In this document: positions 6,104 through 11,320 of the stretch, piece by piece
Numbering within the stretch: the first letter of the stretch is position 1
How the letters are laid out: every line of letters begins with the position of its first letter
Assembly: GCA_024643705.1 (NCBI GenBank)
Contig: JAHEML010000041.1
Span: 1 to 11,320, forward strand
Source of the DNA: Caldilineaceae bacterium
GTDB taxonomy: Bacteria > Chloroflexota > Anaerolineae > Caldilineales > Caldilineaceae
Reading direction: 5' to 3'
Length of the DNA stretch: 11,320 bases
Translations under genes and position numbers: made by a program
The notes under the pieces: model-generated
What the model saw: the letters and a program-made list of their open reading frames with translations, nothing else
What the model was told of the DNA's origin: nothing
Databases searched by the model: none

Positions 6104-6132
6104 TTGCTTTCGCCTTTCCCCGATGATACGAT
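6104..6132 (+). promoter_or_regulatory. Putative promoter giving a leaderless mRNA for the GT-C-like gene
   Basis: TTGCTT (6104-6109) and TACGAT (6127-6132) are 17 nt apart. The A of the ATG at 6139 lies 7 nt past the -10 box and no ribosome binding site precedes it. The arrangement repeats that at 1374-1410. Confidence 0.45.
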
Positions 6133-6138
6133 GCGCCT

Positions 6139-8952
6139 ATGCGACGTATGCCACGAATTCACCTGTCCATTCTAACCTGCTACACAGTGCTGGCTCTGCT
6201 GCTGACCTGGCCCCTGGTGGCACACCTGACGACCCATGTTCCCGGCGATGGCATCGACGATCCATCCCTGGCCTGGAATCTATGGTGGATCAAGGCCCGG
6301 CTGGTAGATCAACTGAATCTGGACATCTTTCATGTGGATTGGATGTTTTGGCCCATTGGCATCAATCTGGGCTTCTATACTCTGACGCCGCTGAATGGTC
6401 TACTAAGCCTGCCTTTGCAAACGGGGATGAGCCTGGTGCTTGCCTCCAATCTGGTCCTTCTCTCCTCTTTTGTGCTGGGCGGCTATGGCACGTTTCTGCT
6501 CGTCCGCTACCTGCTGCGCTACCATCCAGCGTCCGCTACACCATTGCGCCCAGACATCCTCTTCGCGCTGATCCCCGGCGTGATCTATGCTTTTGGGTCG
6601 TCCAAGCTCTTTTATGCCAGCTTGGGTCAGTTCAACATTGCCAGCAGCCAGTGGATTCCATTCACCGTCTTATATGTCCTGCGCACGGGTCAGCGCCGCC
6701 GCTGGCAAGATGGAGCGATAGCGGCTCTCTTTCTCACGTTGCAGGCCTGGTCGGAGCTGACCTATGCCACATTTCTGTTAATTTTCACCGGGTTGTATGC
6801 CATTTGGCTGTTGGTCACCGAATTGCTTTCTCGGTCATCCCAGCCCCAGTCCAGCTCTCTCGGCCCACTTTTCACAATCCTTTCCCGCTTTGTGTTAATG
6901 GGCCTGCTCTTTGCTTTGGGGATTGCTCCCTTTCTTTGGGCCATGTTGCCCGATTTGCGCGCCGAAGGGGATTTTTTCACCAGCGGCGGGGGTTTTTCCG
7001 ATCTCTTCAGCGCCGACCTTTTTGGTTATCTTGTGCCCACCCGTCTGCACCCTTGGCTGGGGGCATGGGTAGCAGGGCTGGCTTTCCCGAATGACAAGGG
7101 CCAGCATATTTTTATTGGCTACAGTCTCCTGGCGCTGGCCGTGGCAGGATCGCTGCGTCTGCTGCGCCGCCAGGGTTGGCGCGGCATCTTTTGGCCGGGG
7201 ATCACCTTTATTTTCTGGTGGCTGACCCTGGGGCCGGTGGTGCGTGTGCTGGGCCAGCCCACATCCATCCCCGGCCCGTTCGCCCTGGTGAGCCTGCTCC
7301 CCTTTTTCAACGGCAACCGCTACCCCAGCCGCTACAGCGTGATGGTGATGTTGGGCCTGGCTGTGTTGGCGGGCTATGGGCTGATGGTGGTGCGGGATTG
7401 GCACGAAAGGCGCGCCCAAGGTTCGTCCCCACGCCAGATGCGGCTGGTCCAAACGACGATCTCCATCGCGCTGATCGCGGTCTTTCTGCTGGAACATATC
7501 TCTGTACCCCTCCCGCTCAGCGACTTTCGTATCCCGTCCATTTACCAGACGATTGCAGACGAAGCTGGCGATTTTGCGGTGCTGGAGCTGCCCACAGGCT
7601 GGCGCAATGGGGCGCGGGTGATGGGCCGCTCGGATGTGTTGATCATGATGGAGCAGTGGTATCAGACCAGCCACGGCAAACGGCTGCTGGGGGGAAACAC
7701 TAGCCGCAACCCAGGATACAAGTTCCAATATTATTCCAACGCGCCTCTGCTGGGCGATCTGATTGGCCTGATGAATGCAGATCAGCCCCACATCGGGCCT
7801 GTGATCGACGCCGAATGGGATGATCTTGTGGCGCGCAACCGGGCCATCGCCCCGGCCGCGCTCGATTTTTTGGACGTGAGATTCGTGGTTGTTCATGTAG
7901 AGAAGGCGCCGATCCAGCTGGTGCGCTTTGTAGAAGAAGCCCTGCCTGTGGAACTGGTGGAAGAATGGAGCGGGCCGGACTGGACGGGCACAGCGTCGAC
8001 GATTCGTCTCTATCGGGTGGGTGATCCGCGGGCAAACGGCGTGCAGAAGGCGGCTGACTGGACAGTGGAACCAGCAACACCCGGTGGGTTGCTGGCTGTG
8101 GCCGAGGGTTGGTCGGGCCAAGACATGGGGGGGCGCATTCGCTATGCCACCAGGGCAAAGCCTTCGCTGCTGCTGGACATTCCACCCGAGGGCGGCACGT
8201 TGACGTTGGATGTGTATGGCCCGGCTCGGCTGGCGGGGCTACGTTTGAATGATGTCAAGATCAACTGGCTTGGGGGGCCTTTGTATGGAACCCGCCAGGA
8301 GGTCGTGGTGGATATACCCCAAAAGCTGGCGAGTCGCCCTCTGGATCGGTTGACATTGGAATTTCAGGAGACCCCTTGGAGCGGGCTATATGTGGACTTT
8401 CCAGCCAAGGATATTGGGCAACCCGTGGGAGAGACTGGCACCTTTTTGCCGCCTGGCCACGGCATTGTGGCAGTCAGCGCCGGGGAAGAAGTCGGAGACT
8501 TTGCTCATATTTATCTGACAAACCGGGCCTTTGTGGGCGAAGATATGGCCACAGGCGGGCGTGGCTACAATCTCATCGCCGTGGATGCCGAGGGTGATCT
8601 CCTGGGACAAGCAAGTTTCGACACCCTGCTGGATGATGGAGCGTCGGCGGCAATGGCGGCCTGGATCAATGGTTGGTCGCCTGGAACCATTGTTGCGGGG
8701 GCTGTCAACGACGAGGCCAGCCTTCATTTGGGCGAGGATGCTGTGCAAGCTCTTGCACATTTGGGTGTTGCCACGGACTTACGCGGCCATTTCCGCTGGA
8801 GCCACGCCTTCGTGGGTGTGGCAGGTGCGGGTACTGCCACCGCCAGAGAAGACGCCTCCCTCCTGCGTCCTGCTCTGGCGGTGGTAGGGTTGCCTGTGGA
8901 TGGGCCAGCCATCTACGGTGGCATTGGCCGTGTTCATTTCTCGGCCCGTTAA
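6139..8952 (+). CDS. Large GT-C-like polytopic membrane protein with C-terminal ILEI/FAM3-like domain
   Basis: The 937-residue protein has two halves. Residues 1 to about 460 hold some ten membrane segments (about 10-30, 98-125, 140-163, 172-182, 194-228, 246-271, 322-342, 350-372, 398-418 and 438-457). The first outer loop has an acidic motif, GDGIDDPSLAWNLWW (36-50), placed as in GT-C glycosyltransferases. A NGNRYPSRYSVM segment (391-402) precedes a late helix, as in several families of large bacterial membrane proteins. Residues 465 to about 625 form a soluble domain with VLELPTGWRNG (481-491) and a SHGKRLLGGNTSR motif (511-523). A beta-rich stretch follows. Residues about 775-905 resemble the ILEI/FAM3 domain (PF15711): RGYNLIAVD (808-816), GTIVAGAVNDEAS (849-861), a downstream ALAHLG (871-876) and HAFVGVAGAG (889-898). 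I infer a role in envelope glycan or lipid-linked sugar transfer; donor and acceptor are unknown. Confidence 0.75.
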   Translation: MRRMPRIHLSILTCYTVLALLLTWPLVAHLTTHVPGDGIDDPSLAWNLWWIKARLVDQLNLDIFHVDWMFWPIGINLGFYTLTPLNGLLSLPLQTGMSLVLASNLVLLSSFVLGGYGTFLLVRYLLRYHPASATPLRPDILFALIPGVIYAFGSSKLFYASLGQFNIASSQWIPFTVLYVLRTGQRRRWQDGAIAALFLTLQAWSELTYATFLLIFTGLYAIWLLVTELLSRSSQPQSSSLGPLFTILSRFVLMGLLFALGIAPFLWAMLPDLRAEGDFFTSGGGFSDLFSADLFGYLVPTRLHPWLGAWVAGLAFPNDKGQHIFIGYSLLALAVAGSLRLLRRQGWRGIFWPGITFIFWWLTLGPVVRVLGQPTSIPGPFALVSLLPFFNGNRYPSRYSVMVMLGLAVLAGYGLMVVRDWHERRAQGSSPRQMRLVQTTISIALIAVFLLEHISVPLPLSDFRIPSIYQTIADEAGDFAVLELPTGWRNGARVMGRSDVLIMMEQWYQTSHGKRLLGGNTSRNPGYKFQYYSNAPLLGDLIGLMNADQPHIGPVIDAEWDDLVARNRAIAPAALDFLDVRFVVVHVEKAPIQLVRFVEEALPVELVEEWSGPDWTGTASTIRLYRVGDPRANGVQKAADWTVEPATPGGLLAVAEGWSGQDMGGRIRYATRAKPSLLLDIPPEGGTLTLDVYGPARLAGLRLNDVKINWLGGPLYGTRQEVVVDIPQKLASRPLDRLTLEFQETPWSGLYVDFPAKDIGQPVGETGTFLPPGHGIVAVSAGEEVGDFAHIYLTNRAFVGEDMATGGRGYNLIAVDAEGDLLGQASFDTLLDDGASAAMAAWINGWSPGTIVAGAVNDEASLHLGEDAVQALAHLGVATDLRGHFRWSHAFVGVAGAGTATAREDASLLRPALAVVGLPVDGPAIYGGIGRVHFSAR

Positions 8953-9111
8953 CCCTTTTCCCCAGACGCAAGCAACATATGGATGAATCAACGCTGGATG
9001 TGGCACCGAGGAAGCGGGGCTGCACCAGGCTTCCGCGCCATCCAATCCGCTACAACTTCGTCCATACCGTCATCGTCACCGCGCTAAATACGTTCTATAG
9101 AATTTCGTAGA

Positions 9112-9141
9112 CGCTGCTTGCAGTAGCGCAAGCATACAGCG
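9112..9141 (+). terminator. Possible terminator hairpin downstream of the GT-C-like gene
   Basis: CGCTGCTTGC (9112-9121) pairs with GCAAG (9128-9132) and CAGCG (9137-9141), leaving a 6-nt loop and a 4-nt bulge. A T-rich stretch, TTCATTCTTTTT, follows on the plus strand. It lies 160 nt beyond the stop codon, so it would end a long 3' tail. Confidence 0.35.
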
Positions 9142-9181
9142 TTCATTCTTTTTACGAGAATCGAGTGCATCTCGGCTAATT

Positions 9182-9200
9182 GTGCGGCTAAAAGCCGCAC
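9182..9200. repeat. Perfect 8-bp hairpin GTGCGGCT-AAA-AGCCGCAC
   Basis: The arms at 9182-9189 and 9193-9200 are perfectly complementary with a 3-nt loop. The hairpin lies 27 nt past the LysM stop codon on the minus strand. No T-run follows on either strand. The sequence looks like a REP-type dispersed repeat rather than a classic terminator, but its copy number cannot be judged here. Confidence 0.45.
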
Positions 9201-9226
9201 CTACAAAAATGTATTTCACGAAGTAA

Positions 9227-10048
9227 TCAACGGGGACTTGCCTGCAGTGTCGGTGTCGGCGATGGAAGTATGTTCGGCCATTGACCCTGAACGGTTGGCT
9301 GGAGAGCCGGGGTTGCCCGCGGTATAAACTGGCTTTTGGGCGTAGGTGTTGGCGTGGCCGGGGGTGATGTATTGGACCCATGAACTGAAGGCAGATGCGT
9401 TGTAGAGGGTGATGTGTTGGGAAGTGGAATAATCAGCCGCCAAGACACCCGCAGCATGGTTGACGTGAGCTGATTCCTCTCCATGATCGCCTGTACACTG
9501 ACACCGAACCGGGCCGACAGTCCATATAGGGTATCGCCCAAACGTACTGTGTAAAGGCGCTCGCCAGTACGAGAAAGCCCGCCTGTGTGGATGGGTGCAG
9601 GACGGGATGTCGCTGTGGGAACCAGCATAGATACGACGTTTCCCACAGCTGGGGGTGCAGATATTGGGTCAGCGGTCGTTCCATTGGTCTGACCTTGCAA
9701 CGGTTCGGCTTCGCCCTTTCCCTCTCTGCTTTCCAACGGCGGTTTTGGCGTGGGCTGTGGCTGGGCAACACTAGGAATCACGATTCTATCGCCAGGCCTG
9801 ATCAGGTTTGCATTGGCAATCTGATTATATGTTTGCAGTGTAGCCAAAGAGACGCCATAGCGTTTTGCAATGGCCGACAGAGTGTCGCCTTGAACCACTG
9901 TATGCACCGTCGAGCCGTCTTGGGCCAAAATTGCTTCGGTGGCCAAGGGCGTCAGCAAGGTGATCAACGAAAAAAACATGACAAGAAGTATGGTTTTGCT
10001 AGGGTTAAGGAATAACCTGGACGGGGCATACTGATTTTTGAATATCAT
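9227..10048 (-). CDS. Secreted protein with two LysM domains
   Basis: The 273-residue protein starts with a signal peptide or membrane anchor (hydrophobic about 18-38, ending near TEAILAQ). LysM domains bind the N-acetylglucosamine-containing glycan of peptidoglycan. LysM1 (about 49-92) has HTVVQGDTLSAIAKRYGV and ends IRPGDRIVIP. LysM2 (about 166-208) has YTVRLGDTLYGLSARFGV but ends TMLRVSWRLIIP, without the usual P-G turn. A Pro/Gly/Glu-rich linker joins them, and a Pro/Thr/Ser-rich tail of about 65 residues (PPATPTPTPK) ends the protein. No catalytic domain is seen, so it is more likely a wall-binding or adaptor protein than a hydrolase. An upstream in-frame TTG at 10063 was rejected because GGGGGAG lies 6 nt before the ATG at 10048. 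It is divergent from the propeller gene. Confidence 0.87.
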   Translation of the reverse strand: MIFKNQYAPSRLFLNPSKTILLVMFFSLITLLTPLATEAILAQDGSTVHTVVQGDTLSAIAKRYGVSLATLQTYNQIANANLIRPGDRIVIPSVAQPQPTPKPPLESREGKGEAEPLQGQTNGTTADPISAPPAVGNVVSMLVPTATSRPAPIHTGGLSRTGERLYTVRLGDTLYGLSARFGVSVQAIMERNQLTSTMLRVSWRLIIPLPNTSPSTTHLPSVHGSNTSPPATPTPTPKSQFIPRATPALQPTVQGQWPNILPSPTPTLQASPR

Positions 10049-10122
10049 TTTACACTCCCCCAAATATCATACGAGAGAAAATCATATGCGACACAAAATA
10101 TCGGGTCGTGGGGTGAAGTTTT

Positions 10123-10152
10123 ATGATAATGTAGACCCAAAAAAGATGACAA
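10123..10152 (-). promoter_or_regulatory. Putative promoter of the LysM gene
   Basis: Read on the minus strand, TTGTCA (10152-10147) and TATCAT (10128-10123) are separated by 18 nt, each 5 of 6 to consensus. The leader would be about 67 nt and end with GGGGGAG (10061-10055). Two further TATGAT hexamers (10086-10081 and 10071-10066) lie closer to the gene but lack good -35 boxes. Confidence 0.45.
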
Positions 10153-10216
10153 TCTAATAGCATATCAACGTCAAATGGTTGGGAAGAAGATAAGCCTCCT
10201 TTACGAAAATGAATAC

Positions 10217-10233
10217 ATATTGATTATCAATAT
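10217..10233. promoter_or_regulatory. Palindromic operator candidate ATATTGAT-T-ATCAATAT
   Basis: Perfect 8-bp arms surround a single central base. It lies between the two divergent promoters, about 65 nt from the minus-strand -35 box and 55 nt from the plus-strand one. AT-rich palindromes like this are common binding sites of dimeric regulators; the regulator is unknown. Confidence 0.4.
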
Positions 10234-10252
10234 CACACACTTAGCTGAATAG

Positions 10253-10283
10253 CTGTGCAATAGTGGAAGATAAAATTGCACAG
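10253..10283. promoter_or_regulatory. Inverted repeat CTGTGCAA-N15-TTGCACAG upstream of the propeller-gene promoter
   Basis: The 8-bp arms (10253-10260 and 10276-10283) are perfect and end 4 nt before the -35 box. The centre would lie near -55, a usual place for an activator. Confidence 0.45.
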
Positions 10284-10287
10284 TTCC

Positions 10288-10316
10288 TTGACAAAAGTTT
10301 GTTATTGCTGTACTAT
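10288..10316 (+). promoter_or_regulatory. Near-consensus promoter TTGACA-N17-TACTAT
   Basis: TTGACA (10288-10293) matches consensus exactly and TACTAT (10311-10316) follows after exactly 17 nt. Transcription should start near 10323 and give a leader of about 200 nt before the ATG at 10525. Confidence 0.65.
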
Positions 10317-10326
10317 TTGTTGGCTA

Positions 10327-10385
10327 TCCGAAATATAAGGTGAGTATTTTACTTTTTGCCTAGGCTGTAGACCTTATTTTTCGGA
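10327..10385 (+). repeat. 15-bp inverted repeat at the 5' end of the propeller-gene leader
   Basis: TCCGAAATATAAGGT (10327-10341) and ACCTTATTTTTCGGA (10371-10385) are inverted with 14 of 15 bases matching around a 29-nt loop. The loop holds the palindrome GCCTAGGC (10358-10365). It starts about 4 nt after the predicted transcription start, so the mRNA would begin with this hairpin. Confidence 0.55.
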
Positions 10386-10449
10386 CAAAGTATAGCATAT
10401 ATGTAGGGTTACGTGAATCAGCAAATCATCATCAACAATGGCCCGTAGG

Positions 10450-10484
10450 CACCAACGACCAACCGGGTACACACCAATGACCAA
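10450..10484 (+). repeat. Direct repeat with 22-nt period containing four ACCAA motifs
   Basis: CACCAACGACCAA (10450-10462) and CACCAATGACCAA (10472-10484) differ at one base and are offset by 22 nt, two helical turns. ACCAA occurs at 10451, 10458, 10473 and 10480. It lies about 40 nt before the start codon, inside the leader. Confidence 0.5.
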
Positions 10485-10524
10485 ACTGGATCATACATGC
10501 AGAGAGGGTCTCCAAACATCGACT

Positions 10525-11320
10525 ATGCACTATATATCTAGCCGAATTCGTCCATTGTTCGAACCGAAAACGCTCAAGTGGCTCCTTGTCTTAGGTCTGA
10601 TGCTGTTGCTTTTGCAGCCGATGTGGCTGTTCGCGCAGACCAATCTCTCGTCGCCTTGGGAGACATATAGCCGCAAAGACGGGTTGGCTTCGAACAATGT
10701 GCTGGATATTGTGCCTGGCGACGGGGAGATTTGGTTTGGCACGGACGCTGGTATCAGCCGATTCAACGGGGAATGGACGACATTTGGCCCTGAAGAGGGC
10801 ATTTTTCCCGGAAAAGTAATGGCCCTGGCCAGTGATGAGATCACTGGCCGATTGTGGGCGGGAACCGACAACGGCGATGTCATAGCCTGGGATGGTGAGC
10901 AGTGGAACCGTGTTCACAACATGCGCAGTGGGGTAAATGCGCTCCTGTCTATCGACGGACAGCTATGGATTGGTACGGAACAGGGCCTATACATTTGGGT
11001 GGAATCAGCCACGATCCCCATCGATTTTCTGGGCAATGTCCGGGTGCAGGCTCTGGCCCACCAAGGAAACACAATCTGGGTGGGGACAGCCGACGGCCTT
11101 TGGGTTCATCAGGGCGACCAATGGGCCGAGATCACGGTTGATGATGGTTTACCTGGGACGGACATTTCGGCCATATGGGTTGATTCGGAGGGGCCAGTGT
11201 GGGTAGCTGCTGATGGAGGTATCGCCTGGTGGGCCGCGTCCACGGGAATATGGGCCACTGTCAATACAGAGGTTCTGCAATTGCTCGACCCAGCACCCAT
11301 CATGGCCTTGACAGGCGACA
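10525..11320 (+). CDS. Exported beta-propeller protein (two-component-regulator propeller type), 5' part
   Basis: 265 codons are visible and the gene continues past the right edge. A signal peptide or anchor occupies about residues 17-38 (WLLVLGLMLLLLQPMWLFAQ). After it come about five visible propeller blades of roughly 35-45 residues with the pattern 'xxWxGTxxGhxxxxGxxW': GEIWFGTDAGISRFNGEW (67-84), GRLWAGTDNGDV (108-119), GQLWIGTEQGLYIW (145-158), NTIWVGTADGLWV (182-194) and GPVWVAADGGIAWW (223-236). This matches Reg_prop (PF07494) repeats, usually the sensor part of hybrid histidine kinases or a free-standing extracytoplasmic protein; the C-terminus is needed to tell. The ATG at 10525 is the only upstream in-frame start. 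It has no well-spaced ribosome binding site. The start is less sure than the family. Confidence 0.8.
   Translation, partial: MHYISSRIRPLFEPKTLKWLLVLGLMLLLLQPMWLFAQTNLSSPWETYSRKDGLASNNVLDIVPGDGEIWFGTDAGISRFNGEWTTFGPEEGIFPGKVMALASDEITGRLWAGTDNGDVIAWDGEQWNRVHNMRSGVNALLSIDGQLWIGTEQGLYIWVESATIPIDFLGNVRVQALAHQGNTIWVGTADGLWVHQGDQWAEITVDDGLPGTDISAIWVDSEGPVWVAADGGIAWWAASTGIWATVNTEVLQLLDPAPIMALTGD

Larger units (their letters stand above)
8953..9226. other. Convergent intergenic region with hairpins, no gene seen
   Basis: This region lies between the 3' ends of the plus-strand GT-C-like gene and the minus-strand LysM gene. Open frames here are shadows with no recognisable product. It contains a 10-bp palindrome TTCTATAGAA (9093-9102) and two hairpins, listed separately. 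Confidence 0.6.

Noticed and set aside
5742..7094. 450-codon open frame on the plus strand
   Set aside because: It runs from antisense of gcvT through the divergent region into another frame of the GT-C-like gene and shows no domain.
6895..8121. 408-codon open frame on the minus strand
   Set aside because: It is rich in Gln, His and Pro, as expected for an antisense shadow, and lies wholly within the GT-C-like gene, which has membrane segments and motifs.
9076..9381. 101-codon minus-strand open frame beyond the LysM gene
   Set aside because: It overlaps the LysM gene tail in another frame, crosses both hairpins and shows no recognisable domain.

Overview
The window looks like part of a bacterial chromosome, most plausibly from the Chloroflexota (Anaerolineae/Caldilineae-like). 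This is an inference from gene content: a fused shikimate kinase/3-dehydroquinate synthase, a secreted LysM protein with Pro/Thr-rich tails, a two-component-regulator-type beta-propeller, a very large GT-C-like membrane protein, genes that appear leaderless, and moderately GC-rich coding DNA. No rRNA, tRNA, CRISPR array or transposase gene was recognised.

Layout. (1) 1-1197, minus: aroK-aroB fusion, running off the left edge. It is separated by a divergent regulatory region (1198-1409) from (2) 1410-2117, plus: a CPBP-family membrane protease, followed by (3) 2190-2675, plus: a flavin reductase-like FMN protein. (4) 2730-3956, minus: an orphan ABC-transporter sugar-type solute-binding lipoprotein. 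(5) 4127-4522 and 4738-5832, minus: gcvH and gcvT of the glycine cleavage system. Between them lies a 121-bp palindromic, MITE-like element bounded by a perfect 13-bp direct repeat. (6) 5833-6138: a divergent region with a long gcvT leader that carries a (GAAA)7 tract. (7) 6139-8952, plus: a 937-residue polytopic GT-C-like membrane protein ending in an ILEI/FAM3-like domain. (8) 9227-10048, minus: a secreted protein with two LysM domains. (9) 10049-10524: a large AT-rich divergent regulatory region with several dyads and a near-consensus promoter. (10) 10525-11320, plus: the start of an exported beta-propeller protein, cut by the right edge.

The genes form no single pathway. aroKB serves aromatic amino-acid synthesis, and gcvT/gcvH serve one-carbon metabolism. 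The rest concern the cell envelope: protease, lipoprotein, GT-C-like protein, LysM protein and propeller.

The most unusual content is non-coding. Three intergenic elements of unrelated sequence share one design: short motifs repeated about every 9 nt, with inverted ends. One of them carries apparent terminal inverted repeats and a target-site duplication. Two plus-strand membrane-protein genes have good sigma70-type promoters placed so that transcription would start at the A of the ATG. All function calls rest on reading motifs by eye; no database search was run.
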